64,000 nucleotides of DNA from Flavobacterium sp. (lineage in GTDB: Bacteria > Bacteroidota > Bacteroidia > Flavobacteriales > Flavobacteriaceae), in assembly GCA_016718345.1 (NCBI GenBank), contig JADKDN010000006.1, positions 1 to 64,000 on the forward strand, given 5' to 3'. Position numbers and translations under genes: made by a program. Below are positions 28,211-36,737 of this stretch, piece after piece. Numbering within the stretch: the stretch's first letter is position 1; every line of letters begins with the position of its first letter. A model generated the notes under the pieces. That model was not told the DNA's origin. It saw only the letters and a program-made list of their open reading frames with translations, and searched no databases.

Positions 28211-29044
28211 TTAAGGCAACCACTTATTCTCTCCAAAATTGGGTTTTCTTTTTTCTAAAAAGACATTGCGTCCTTCTTTAGCTTCCTCGGTCATATAAGC
28301 CAAACCCGTGGCTTCACCAGCAAAAACTTGTTGTCCCACCATACCATCATCAGTAAGGTTCATAGCGAATTTTAGCATTTTGATAGACGTTGGAGATTTA
28401 GCTAAAATTTCCTGTGCCCACTGATAAGCAGTGTCCTCTAACTCAGTATGTGGAATTACCGCATTCACCATTCCCATATCCAAAGCCTCTTGAGCGGAGT
28501 AATTACGACCTAAAAAGAAAATCTCTCTCGCTTTCTTTTGTCCTACCATTTTAGCCAGATAGGCAGAACCATAACCGCCATCAAAACTGGTCACATCGGC
28601 ATCGGTTTGTTTGAAAATGGCATGTTCTTTACTGGCAAGCGTTAAGTCACAGACTACATGTAGACTATGTCCTCCTCCAACAGCCCAACCAGGAACTACG
28701 GCAATCACTACTTTTGGCATAAATCGAATTAAACGTTGAACATCCAAGATATTCAACCGATGATATCCATCTTCTCCGACGTAGCCTTGATGTCCTCTTG
28801 CTTTTTGATCGCCTCCACTACAAAACGACCAAATACCGTCTTTAGAACTTGGCCCTTCGGCAGAAAGCAAAACCACTCCAATAGAAGTGTCTTCTTGAGC
28901 GTCATGAAAGGCGTGTAGCAATTCGGAGGTAGTTTTTGGACGAAAAGCATTGCGCACATCAGGGCGATTGAAAGCAATACGGGCTACTCCATTGCATTTT
29001 TTATAGGTGATATCTTCAAAATCTCTTACCGTAATCCAATCCAT
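28211..29044 (-). CDS. menB: 1,4-Dihydroxy-2-naphthoyl-CoA synthase
   Basis: A crotonase-fold enzyme that closes the ring of o-succinylbenzoyl-CoA. The intact 277-residue frame shows FNRPDVRNAFRPKTTSEL and FCSGGDQKARGHQGY, the oxyanion and active-site loop. It also has PGWAVGGGHSLHVVCDLTLA and DADVTSFDGGYGSAYLA, all MenB signatures. First gene of the menB-menA-MBL-TPR-menC run on the minus strand. It is one of the few men genes here without a frame break. Confidence 0.95.
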   Translation of the reverse strand: MDWITVRDFEDITYKKCNGVARIAFNRPDVRNAFRPKTTSELLHAFHDAQEDTSIGVVLLSAEGPSSKDGIWSFCSGGDQKARGHQGYVGEDGYHRLNILDVQRLIRFMPKVVIAVVPGWAVGGGHSLHVVCDLTLASKEHAIFKQTDADVTSFDGGYGSAYLAKMVGQKKAREIFFLGRNYSAQEALDMGMVNAVIPHTELEDTAYQWAQEILAKSPTSIKMLKFAMNLTDDGMVGQQVFAGEATGLAYMTEEAKEGRNVFLEKRKPNFGENKWLP

Positions 29045-29653
29045 TACAATTGATTTAAATTATTGAAGTGTAAAAATAAACCATTTTTTACTTTTATACT
29101 ATTCTATTTACCAAAGCTTTGGTAATCCTTATCTGACTAAACCTTTTGGAGTGTTAAAATATGAAAGAAAAATTCATTTTTTAAAACAACGTATTATATT
29201 ATTATTTAACTTTAGATATTGTTAATCAATAAATTAAAATTTATTTTGAGTACTGATTGTCAACAGATTGTTCACTGAATTAGTAACCTAAAAAAAGAAT
29301 TATTTGAATGTAGTAAAAAATCATTTTGCTCCTTTTTCAAAGGGTATTAATTCACATCTTACTTATAGTATGGAGAAAGATGAGCAAGTGAAAAAATCAT
29401 TTTCTGAAAATGGTAACAAATTAGAAAGTAGCAACCACGGTTAATATTAGAATCGACCTCCTATATACAACAAATAGGAACATTCTTTACTTAATAAAAC
29501 GGCAACCAAAGGTTCAAATGTAAAATCTATTTTAACTCCTCAAGAAAATGATAAGTGCAATTTTAATCTATTTTACAAGAAAACTAGTGCTTAAATTTTT
29601 GTAGTGAAAGACATTTTAACAGTCTTGACAAGGTATAAGTGAGTCGTTTCATT
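29045..29653. other. Non-coding stretch with possible decayed ORF remnants
   Basis: There is no convincing gene. Two short open stretches read like protein: about 29304-29443 on the plus strand (ending MEKDEQVKKSFSENG...LESSNHG) and about 29490-29595 (HSLLNKTATKGS...NLFYKKTSA). They are out of register and separated by stops, so they may be relics of one gene or chance. The rest is plain AT-rich sequence. Confidence 0.3.
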
Positions 29654-29686
29654 TTTGAAAAATAGAAAAACCATTCTTTATTTTTG
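29654..29686 (+). promoter_or_regulatory. Full Bacteroidota-type promoter (TTTG-N21-TATTTTTG)
   Basis: -33 TTTG at 29654-29657 and -7 TATTTTTG (exact TAnnTTTG) at 29679-29686, spaced 21 bp. No ORF follows before the terminator at 29718-29754, so the predicted transcript is short and non-coding. Confidence 0.55.
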
Positions 29687-29692
29687 TTTTTA

Positions 29693-29754
29693 GAGTATTG
29701 AAAACAAAAGTAAAAAGGAAAGACTAAACCCAATCGTTTAGTCTTTCTTTTTTT
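29693..29754 (+). ncRNA. Candidate small RNA of about 60 nt
   Basis: It starts about 7 bp after a complete promoter and ends in a strong intrinsic terminator. The sequence before the stem is A-rich and unstructured. There is no ORF of useful length. It could instead be a terminated leader of the HU-like gene 190 bp downstream, but that gene has its own promoter at 29908. Coordinates of the start are inferred from promoter spacing. Confidence 0.45.
29718..29754 (+). terminator. Strong rho-independent terminator without an upstream gene
   Basis: A perfect 12-bp stem, GAAAGACTAAAC at 29718-29729 and GTTTAGTCTTTC at 29736-29747, with loop CCAATC and seven T. The nearest upstream gene is menB on the opposite strand, more than 650 bp away. 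Confidence 0.85.
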
Positions 29755-29825
29755 ACTCCTATCCTACTGATTTTCTTTGCCTTTCCATGGTAGCACTAGC
29801 CATCCTCCTGCTCCTATTTGCAATT

Positions 29826-29901
29826 GACCGCGGCCAATTGAATACATAGCCGTGGCCGTTTTACAAATTAACCGCGGCCATTTTATAAAACAACCGCGGT
29901 C
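29826..29901 (+). promoter_or_regulatory. Four CCGCGG-type iterons at exact 22-bp spacing
   Basis: Palindromic cores CCGCGG at 29828-29833, CCGTGG at 29850-29855, CCGCGG at 29872-29877 and 29894-29899. Each is flanked by a pattern near A-CCGCGG-CCA. The spacing is 22 bp every time, about two helical turns, so all sites face the same side of the DNA. The last lies just before the -7 motif at 29908. They look like cooperative operator sites for the gene that follows, possibly bound by the HU-like protein itself. Confidence 0.75.
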
Positions 29902-29907
29902 GTTTTG

Positions 29908-29915
29908 TATCTTTG
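29908..29915 (+). promoter_or_regulatory. -7 promoter motif (TATCTTTG) for the HU-like gene
   Basis: Exact TAnnTTTG match, 28 bp before the ATG at 29943. The fourth iteron lies between this and the expected -33 position, so a bound protein would block the polymerase. Confidence 0.55.
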
Positions 29916-29942
29916 TGCAGACAACCACAAAACCAAGACTTT

Positions 29943-30326
29943 ATGGCTATTTTTTTTACTGCTTCTGGCAAGACAAATCCAAACCAAAAACAAGCTCCCA
30001 TGCTGTATTATCCTAGAGCCGTTCAATCTGGGGAAATTGATTTGGACGAACTCTCTCAACAAATCTCTTTTAGCACGACCCTAACCGAAACCGATTGTCA
30101 AGCCGTAATCTACAGTTTGGTCAATACGGTATCTCAAGCGTTAGAGCAAGGCAAAATTGTGCGCTTAGGCCATTTAGGAACCTTTCAAATTAGTATTAAA
30201 GGGACCCCCAGCGAAAACCCGGAAGACGTTATCGCTGCTAAGATAGAAAGTGCCTCCATTATTTACAGACCGGGAAAACGATTTAAAACCATGCTGAAGA
30301 ATTTGAAGTTTGCTAAAAAGAGATAA
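29943..30326 (+). CDS. HU family DNA-binding protein (Bacteroidota histone-like type)
   Basis: A 127-residue protein of the HU/IHF superfamily in the Bacteroidota 'histone-like, putative' subgroup. The start at 29943 (MAIFFTASGKTNPNQ) fits the usual N terminus; the TTG at 29913 lies in the promoter. Helical dimerisation segment TETDCQAVIYSLVNTVSQAL, then GKIVRLGHLGTFQISIKG and the DNA-binding arm region ending YRPGKRFK. Four iterons overlap the promoter. Such proteins are often one of several paralogues and this one begins the accessory block. Confidence 0.85.
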   Translation: MAIFFTASGKTNPNQKQAPMLYYPRAVQSGEIDLDELSQQISFSTTLTETDCQAVIYSLVNTVSQALEQGKIVRLGHLGTFQISIKGTPSENPEDVIAAKIESASIIYRPGKRFKTMLKNLKFAKKR

Positions 30327-30423
30327 TAGTCTACTAAGCAGGAACTTAGCGGCACAACACCCAATTCCTGACTATTGAAGCACTACAAATACTAGGTGCG
30401 TGTACTGATTTATAAAAAAATAG

Positions 30424-30431
30424 TATATTTG
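30424..30431 (+). promoter_or_regulatory. -7 promoter motif (TATATTTG)
   Basis: TAnnTTTG match 70 bp before the ORF at 30501, and 35 bp before the palindrome at 30466-30479. Could drive the cassette-like ORFs that follow. Confidence 0.35.
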
Positions 30432-30465
30432 AAAATAATGCGCAATATTAGTTGAGAATATACAA

Positions 30466-30479
30466 GCATAACGTTATGC
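30466..30479. repeat. Fused cassette cores, perfect 14-bp palindrome
   Basis: GCATAACGTTATGC is the left core GCATAAC directly joined to the right core GTTATGC. Elsewhere the two are separated by about 120 bp. It precedes the ORF at 30501, and the next copy of GGCATAAC follows that ORF at 30946. Confidence 0.6.
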
Positions 30480-30500
30480 CTCAGTTTAGAGTACCGAAAT

Positions 30501-30899
30501 ATGAAACATACTTTAGAATATAAAATATTAAAGTTTTTATCAGACAAAAATGATGGTCGATTTATCGATGTAGCTGAAGTTGATTTGGATACTGATTTTT
30601 TAAAAAGTGTAATATCCGACTTAAAAAACAGAGACCTAATATTAACCGAGGCATATCCTGGTACTCCGTGGGAAGGAAACTTTATCGGCATTTCACCATC
30701 TGAGAAGCCTGAAAAATGTAAAATAAGAACTAAAGGATTGGAATATTTAGATGCGTTAGAAAAGTCAGAGGCAGACTTTGAATTAACGAAGAAAACACTC
30801 GAGGAATTTCCCAAAACAAAATGGTTTGCAAGAATTGGGGTTTTTATTGCTGTTATTTTAGCGTTGAAAGAAATATATATGTTAATATGGAAAAAATAA
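30501..30899 (+). CDS. Hypothetical membrane-anchored protein (cassette ORF)
   Basis: A 132-residue protein. The N-terminal 75 residues look like a winged-helix pattern (TLEYKILKFLSDKNDGRFID, then LKSVISDLKNRDLI and RTKGLEYLD). A C-terminal membrane helix follows (FARIGVFIAVILALKEIYML). A DNA- or protein-binding wing anchored to the membrane resembles phage-derived or defence-island small proteins, but I recognise no family. The gene is bracketed by GCATAACGTTATGC at 30466 and GGCATAAC at 30946, a clean cassette arrangement. Confidence 0.6.
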   Translation: MKHTLEYKILKFLSDKNDGRFIDVAEVDLDTDFLKSVISDLKNRDLILTEAYPGTPWEGNFIGISPSEKPEKCKIRTKGLEYLDALEKSEADFELTKKTLEEFPKTKWFARIGVFIAVILALKEIYMLIWKK

Positions 30900-30945
30900 C
30901 GCCAGCCATTTTAAAAAGGTGTGGAAGCTAAATAAAAAAACAGAA

Positions 30946-31071
30946 GGCATAACAGCGGTTTCTCACAATTGCGAATTTTGCGGTAAGTTCAGGATTCCGT
31001 TTTGCAAGAATTTCTATCTTTAACAGAAAATAAGTATTAATTTCTTTATGCAAACTAAAGGTGGAACGTTA
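30946..31071. repeat. attC-like boundary with 73-bp repeat copy B, interrupted by an IS
   Basis: Left core GGCATAAC at 30946-30953, then the 73-bp repeat (30954-31026). Sequence continues to GGAACG-TTA at 31063-31071, where the IS begins. Beyond the IS the sequence resumes TTA-TGCGCC at 32786. Rejoined, the right end reads GGAACGTTATGCGCC, matching GGAACGTTATGCC at the window start. The unbroken element would be about 130 bp. Confidence 0.6.
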
Positions 31072-32785
31072 CGTCAGGCTGTGAAAAAACCTCATTTTTA
31101 TTTCTTTCTACTTCACAGGAGGTCTATAAATTGATTTTAAGCTAGGCTAATTTTTGAAGTGTTCTGATTTGTCTCAAAATAATTTTAGTTACAAACAGCT
31201 TTAAATAGGTCGTTTTTTAGAAAAAACAAACTCTTTCTCTTGTAAGGCGTGTTCCAAGTCTTGAGTTTTGCTATAAGTTCGGGAACTCCCAAGATGTTTA
31301 TACTGCGTTTGATGTTATAGACTAGCATAATAAGACTGTGTTCTGCGTTTACTTTTTCTAGTCCTATTAAGTCGGTGTAATTGTAACCCCATTTTCGCTT
31401 TATTGTTCCGAAGATATGCTCGTTAATCTCTTGTCGTTTGCGATACAGTTGTGGGTTGGATTGGTAGCGCTTTAGATTCTCTTCTACGGCATCTGCATAC
31501 TGACTTCGGTCTATTTCTCTTCCTCCCACTCTACTGGTACATTGCTCTTTTACGGGACAGGTTTTACAGGCTGTGGTGCGGTATTTTTGGTATAAATAAC
31601 TTGTTTTATCCCCATCTCTGGTTTTCTTGTGCCAACTCCCTGTGGTGGTAAGGATTTGTCCTTGCGGACAGGTGTATGTGTTGTCTTGTTTGTTGTAGGT
31701 GAACTTAGAGACTAAATACTCAGGTTGAGTGCCATTTTCGTTACTCTTGCCCCGATCGGGATGGGCGACTATGGTGGTTATATTGGCTAGCTTACAGGCT
31801 TCTATTTCTCGTCCATTGTGGTAGCCTTTATCTACCAAAACTGTAAAGGTTGTTGCTCCTAGATTTTCCTTTGCTTCTAAAGCTATGGCTGAGAGTGCAT
31901 TTTTATCGTTGCGGTTAATGGTGTGGGTCGCCACTACTAGGTTGTGCTTATCGTCTACTGCGGCTTGTAGATTATACGATACTTCTATGACTTGACCTTG
32001 AACTAGCAAGGATCTAGCATCTTGGTCAGTGGTGCTTATTTGTGGTTCGCCACTGGCTTTGAGTTGTTCTTCTAAGATTTCATAGCGCAGTTTGTTTTGT
32101 TGCAAGCGTGCAATTTTTTGTTGAATATTGGGTATTGTGCTGCTCTTTTCTGATCGTCATTGTGGTCTAAATCCGTTAGATAGCCTTGGATTTTTTGCTT
32201 CGATATACTCTTTATGTTTATCGATTTTCTTTTGATTGTAATTAGACTTCTTGCCGTTGTGCGCTCTTGATTTAGTGCCATCAATAGCGATGGTCTCCCC
32301 TGCTATTAAATCGGCATCTTTTAAAAATGTAACAAAGAGTTTGAAGAGTTGTTTTAAGGCTTTGGGGTTGTCTTTTCTAAAATCGGCTATACTGTGATAA
32401 TTAGGGCGAAGGGTTTCTGTGAGCCATTGCAACTCCAGATTGCGAAGACATTCTTTTTCTAGTTTTCTTGAGCTGCGGATGCCATTGAGATAACCGTATA
32501 GATAGATTTTTAGAAATAGTTGGGTCTCAAAACTAGGGCGTCCTTCGCTTTTTAAAACTTTTGGTTGAAATCCTACTCGTTCAAGCTCGATGCTGTTCAC
32601 AAAAGCATCTATAAATCGAACAGGGTTGTCTTGGCTAATGGTATCATCTAAACTGGCTACGTGCAGCTGATAACGAGATATTCCTTGTATGTATTGCATC
32701 ATTAAAGATAAAAAAACTATAACTTTCTTACAACTATTTTGCTATATTTGGTGGAAGGATTGTGATGTTTTTTCACAGTCTGACG
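31072..32785 (-). mobile_element. IS1182-like insertion sequence
   Basis: About 1.71 kb with terminal inverted repeats CGTCAGRCTGTGAAAAAAC at both ends (about 17 of 19 identical, followed by MTCA). TTA flanks it on both sides (31069-31071 and 32786-32788), the likely target duplication. Because the end contains ACGT, a 4-bp ACGT duplication is an alternative reading, but only TTA restores the consensus boundary. It carries one transposase gene on the minus strand. Confidence 0.8.
31185..32702 (-). CDS. IS1182 family transposase (frame broken twice near 32110-32200)
   Basis: DDE-type transposase. The N-terminal part has QDNPVRFIDAFVNSIEL and RPSFETQLFLKIYLYGYLNG, typical of the IS1182/DUF772 N-terminal domain. 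The first catalytic Asp is in GETIAIDGTKSRAHN, the second in TVLVDKGYHNGREI, and the Glu lies in the C-terminal IKRKWGY/EHSLIMLVYNIKR region. A Cys cluster (CKTCPVKEQCTS) is also present. Removing one A from each of two runs near 32197 and 32140 joins all frames into about 505 residues. The transposase is probably intact in the cell. Confidence 0.82.
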
Positions 32786-32819
32786 TTATGCGCCAGCTCA
32801 CCAAACACTGATCTAAAAC

Positions 32820-33272
32820 ATGCTTGAAAAAATTACTATAGAAAGACAAAAAGAAATTGAAAACGAAGTTTTTGGCGACACAAAAAAATACTTGGAAAAT
32901 TGTTTGGATAATTATTCTGAATATGTTTCAGTTGCCCAAAAACTATTTCCCGAGGCATACAACAAAATAAGATACTTCGATCAAAAATATAACATCCTAG
33001 ACCACTTAACTGAATATGATGATGCAACAAAGGCAAACAATATTGATTTGCAAATTATTTTATTGAAACGAGAAATTGAGAGAGGAATTTACACACCTGG
33101 GACTTACGAGCGACTTGCAAAAACTTATGAAAAAAAGAATGATATAGAATCTGCATATAAAGCTTGTATTGCTTGGTTTGAGACGGATTTTTGGAAGTTA
33201 CCAAATACAGCAGATGGAAGTTTAAGGATTTTAAAAAGACTGAAACGATTAGAAGAAAAATACGGCACATAA
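32820..33272 (+). CDS. Hypothetical helical protein (cassette ORF)
   Basis: A 150-residue all-helical protein without signal peptide. The C-terminal half (PGTYERLAKTYEKKNDIESAY and ACIAWFETDFWKLPN) has a tetratricopeptide-like rhythm. No family is recognised. It follows the restored boundary core GTTATGC and is followed by a truncated 73-bp repeat at 33274, so it is the second cassette of this array. It begins 34 bp after the IS end, so its original promoter may have been separated from it by the insertion. Confidence 0.55.
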   Translation: MLEKITIERQKEIENEVFGDTKKYLENCLDNYSEYVSVAQKLFPEAYNKIRYFDQKYNILDHLTEYDDATKANNIDLQIILLKREIERGIYTPGTYERLAKTYEKKNDIESAYKACIAWFETDFWKLPNTADGSLRILKRLKRLEEKYGT

Positions 33273-33291
33273 TAGCCGTTTCTCACAATTG
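33264..33291. repeat. Truncated copy of the 73-bp boundary repeat (copy C)
   Basis: GGCACATAAT, then AGCCGTTTCTCACAATTG at 33274-33291, matches the first 18 bp of the repeat at 30954 with one difference and keeps a degraded left core. The match stops abruptly 5 bp before the stop codon of the convergent gene, so the element lost its right half or marks the insertion edge. Confidence 0.55.
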
Positions 33292-33295
33292 GACT

Positions 33296-33933
33296 TTACC
33301 CAAACTTCACCGAAGTCATATTCAAAGATCCTCCAACGAATTTATCATTAAAGAAAGTAATTTCATCTTCTTTATCCTGCAATGCAAGACTATAAATTAG
33401 TGGATAATAATGGTCTGGTGTGGGAATGGCTAGTTTAGCAGCAGCACCTAATTTTTCGTAATAGGTATGTTAGCGTCAGGATACATATGCTTGACTATAG
33501 ACCAAGTTCCATGATCTAAACCCCATTCGTGGTCTAAACCTACGTTGGTGCTAGTTATTAATTTCGCTGTTTCTGTTGCCAATTCAGGACTACCTTTTGC
33601 AGGATATTGAACATCGAATAATTCTTGAGGAAAACCTCCAAAATCATGTATGGTTCTTGGTTGTTCCATGGCAGTTACAAAAGTACCATTAGTCAACCAA
33701 TGGGCAGAAATCACTAAAACCGCCTTGGGTTTTGGAATCTCTCGACCAAATTTTGACCAAGTTTGAGAAAACTCATTGTCTTCTATGGCATTCATTGGCG
33801 AGCCATGCCCAACAAATAGTGCAGGTAATTTAGTCTCTTGCACTTTTAAATCTTTTGACCAACTGTATAAAGGCTGTAGTGATGTCATAGCTATTCCTCC
33901 TAATATTGTTTTGATGAAGTCTTTCCGTTCCAA
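33296..33933 (-). CDS. ygiD: Extradiol (DODA/LigB-type) dioxygenase, YgiD-like (frame broken near 33455)
   Basis: A class III extradiol ring-opening dioxygenase family protein. Landmarks are PALFVGHGSPMNAIEDNEF, VLVISAHWLTNGTF, and the metal region LDHEWGLDHGTWSIVKHMYP. After the frame break come IPTPDHYYPLIYSLA and the C-terminal SLNMTSVKFG. The corrected length is about 212 amino acids for the visible frames, a little short, so a few bases may be missing near the break. The N terminus (MERKDFIKTILGGIAMTSL) looks like an added export or anchor segment. E. coli YgiD has 4,5-DOPA dioxygenase activity in vitro; the native substrate is unknown. Confidence 0.8.
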
Positions 33934-33940
33934 AATAATA

Positions 33941-33961
33941 ACATTTGTATATACAAATGTA
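33941..33961 (-). promoter_or_regulatory. 20-bp perfect palindrome over the dioxygenase promoter
   Basis: ACATTTGTATATACAAATGT at 33941-33960 is fully symmetric. On the minus strand it includes the -7 motif TACATTTG (33961-33954), 20 bp upstream of the ATG at 33933. A dimeric repressor bound here would block transcription. The regulator is not in sight. Confidence 0.6.
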
Positions 33962-34019
33962 TAGATATAAATTAGAATGTAGTGACTCGATAAGAAATAA
34001 TTAACAGTAAAGCTTGAAT

Positions 34020-34867
34020 TTATAGAAGATAGATACCATCCTCCTTTATCTCAATCAATTTGTCTTTGTATAAAGATCCAATTGCTTTTTTAAAGGTTTT
34101 TTTGCTCATTTTTAAAACCGTTTTGATGTCTTCTGGATGCGAATTATCATTCAAACGAAGAAAACCTCTGCTCGGTCTGAGTTCATTCAAAATCACTTGC
34201 GCATTGGGTTCAATATTCAAATAGCCCTGAATTTGTAGCGAAACATCAATTTTATTATCAGGTCTTATGGTTTTGATATACCCTCGCATTCGGTCACCCG
34301 TGCGAATCGCATCATCATATACCTCGTCTTTATAAACTAAGCCTTTGTGTTTTTCGTTAATGATGACATTAATACCAATTTCGGTGATGGAGAAACTATT
34401 AAATCCACTTCTTCTCCTTTTTCAACTGTTAAAACATCGTTATTCAAGAACTGATTGGTTTTGCTAGACGCTACCAATCGATTGGTTTTATCATCCATAT
34501 ACAAATAAACCAGATAGCGCTTCCCTTTTTCCATAGGTCTGGCTTGCTCTTTGAACGGAACGAGAATATCTTTTTCCATGCCCCAATCCATAAAAGCACC
34601 CACCTGATTGATATAATTTACCCTTAAAAGAGCAAATTCGTTCAAGAGAATATAAGGTTCTAAAGTGGTGGCAACGGGACGTTCCTCATGATCTAGATAT
34701 ACAAAAACGGTTAACTCCTCACCTATTTCGAATACCTTAGGTACGTATTTATTGGGTAAAAGGATGTCGTGGATTCCTTCAGGGTCTTTGGCTGGATTCC
34801 CTAAAAATAATCCAACTTTAGTATCACGTAATATGGTAAGTGTGTTGTATTTTCCGATTTCAATCAT
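34020..34867 (-). CDS. cvfB: CvfB-type S1-like RNA-binding protein (frame broken near 34385)
   Basis: A multi-S1-domain protein of the CvfB family, ending in a winged helix; in Firmicutes it affects virulence gene expression through RNA binding. The first frame holds MIEIGKYNTLTILRDTKVGL and FLGNPAKDPEGIHDILLPNKY, typical of the family. The second continues ITEIGINVIINEKHKGLVY and RTGDRMRGYIKTIRPD. It ends in the winged helix HPEDIKTVLKMSKKTFKKAI. One base correction gives about 282 residues, the family norm. It lies downstream of menD, about 100 bp away, a common arrangement in Flavobacteria. Confidence 0.85.
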
Positions 34868-34971
34868 TTTTTCTCTGTAATTCTAAGATTCTTGTCAACA
34901 AAGGTACAAAGAGCAATTGAATGTTTGGAAAGGAATCTTTAAAGTTAATTATGGGTTTATTTTCTATTTCG

Positions 34972-36630
34972 CTACACCAACTCTTTAAAGTACTGCAATA
35001 GTATCTTATCGTTTTGCAACGTTGGTGTAAAAACCTCCAAAATAGCTGGTTTTTCGTTTTGAGCATACCAATTAGTCAACTTGTTTTTAAGGCTCTCTTC
35101 ATCACTAGCAATGGAGTATTCCAATCCATACATTTTAGCCAGATGTTCGGCAGTAAGGCAATGGGATGTTTCAAAAAACGTATTGAAGACTTTATTCTCT
35201 TGGTGACCGGGTAGAATTCTGAAGATACCACCACCTCCATTGTTAATCAAAATGATTTTGAAATTTTTTGGAATATAATTATTCCATAAGGCATTACTGT
35301 CATACAAAAAACCAATATCACCTGCAATTAGGGTCGTTTGCTTGGTACTGCCCACTGCACACCTACCGCCGTAGAAGTACATCCGTCAATTCCGCTTGTA
35401 CCTCTATTGCTATAAACCGTAATACTTGGATCGATATCAAACAATTGCGCATACCGTATAGGTGAACTATTACTCAATTGCAACATCGAGTTTTTAGGCA
35501 AGTTTGGTAAAATAATTTCAAACGCTTTTAAGTCTGAGAAAGGAATTTTATCTAAATACCGTTGATGTTTTATTCTTCGAAGTTTTTTAATGGCTTGTCC
35601 TTTATCGAAATAATCACTCAACACCTTTTTGGTAAAGGGTAATATTTGATTGAAAAAATCATTTGGAGTGGACTGAAAATGATGGGGCATACATCCGAAA
35701 GTATTGTAGGCTCTAAGAGGGTCTATATGCCAATGGTATTGCGGTTTGTGACTTCTTAGGAAGGATTTTATCCGTTTTGATACAATCATTCCTCCAAAGG
35801 TTATCAAAATATCGGGTTGAAACGCTTTGAAATCTTTTTCTTTAAAAGGAGTGATAATGGTATCAATGTTTGTTAAAAAAGTACTGTGATGAATGTTAGA
35901 AGTAGTTTCTGTCATCACCACTATTGAAGGGTCGTTTGCTAGGGTATTAATAATTTCTTCATCAATTTCGTTAGGTTCGTTGGTACCAATTAAAATTAAT
36001 TTCTTTTTAGCTGAATTCCAAACATTGGTATAGGCTATAATGTCATCTATAGAAATGGTTTTGTACACTTTAGAAAAAGCAGATATGGTTGGGTCTACCG
36101 TCATTTTCTGACCGTTTGATACAAAGGCTCTTCAAAAGGTGCATTGATATGTGTTGGTCATCTTTTGGCGAAAGCAATATTGATGGCTTCATTTATTTTA
36201 TTGTCGTTTTCAGTTGATTCTTTTCTGTAAGATTCGCATTATAGAGCGAATGATTTTGAAAAACATTCATTTGGCGTATGGTTTGACCGTCGCCAATATC
36301 TACTTTACTGTAAGGTCTATCAGCCGAAATAACAATAAGCGGGATTTGACTATAAAAGGCTTCTGCAAAAGCAGGATAATAGTTCAACAATGCCGACCCT
36401 GAGGTACAAACCAAAGCTACCAATTTATTAGTTTGTTGTGCCATTCCCAACGCAAAAAAAGCAGCAGAACGTTCATCAGCAATACTATAACACGTAAATT
36501 CAGGATTGTTTACAAATCCTAAAGTTAATGGAGCATTTCTAGAACCTGGGGAAATTACAATTTGAGTTACGCCTTTGGCTAAACAAATTTGTATAATACT
36601 TTGCGCTAAAGGAATTTTTGGATAAATCAT
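34972..36630 (-). CDS. menD: SEPHCHC synthase (three frame segments)
   Basis: Thiamine-diphosphate enzyme adding 2-oxoglutarate to isochorismate, the first committed step of menaquinone synthesis. The first segment (36193-36630) has VISPGSRNAPLTLGF and the ThDP Glu region ADERSAAFFALGMAQ. The second (35328-36104) has ILITFGGMIVSKRIK and YSNRGTSGIDGCTSTAVG. The third (34972-35382) has the ThDP/Mg motif LIAGDIGFLYDSNALWN and LINNGGGGIFRILPG. At least two indels, near 36150 and 35345, separate them. The total of about 553 codons is normal. Confidence 0.88.
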
Positions 36631-36708
36631 TACGAACTAATAAATAAAGTTGATAACAAAATTAGTATTCCGCTGTTAAAATTTTATAAAAAAGGCAGAA
36701 ACTTTCTT

Positions 36709-36716
36709 TATATTTG
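36709..36716 (+). promoter_or_regulatory. -7 promoter motif (TATATTTG) for the GNAT gene
   Basis: Exact TAnnTTTG match 21 bp before the ATG at 36738, placing the transcript start shortly before the gene. Confidence 0.45.
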
Positions 36717-36737
36717 ATGAAAGTATAAAAAAATCCG

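Noticed and set aside
29913..29942. Upstream TTG start of the HU-like gene
   Set aside because: It overlaps the -7 promoter motif, and MAIFFTASGK at 29943 is the usual N terminus.
31451..31651. Plus-strand ORF inside the IS
   Set aside because: Shadow of the transposase reading frame with implausible composition.
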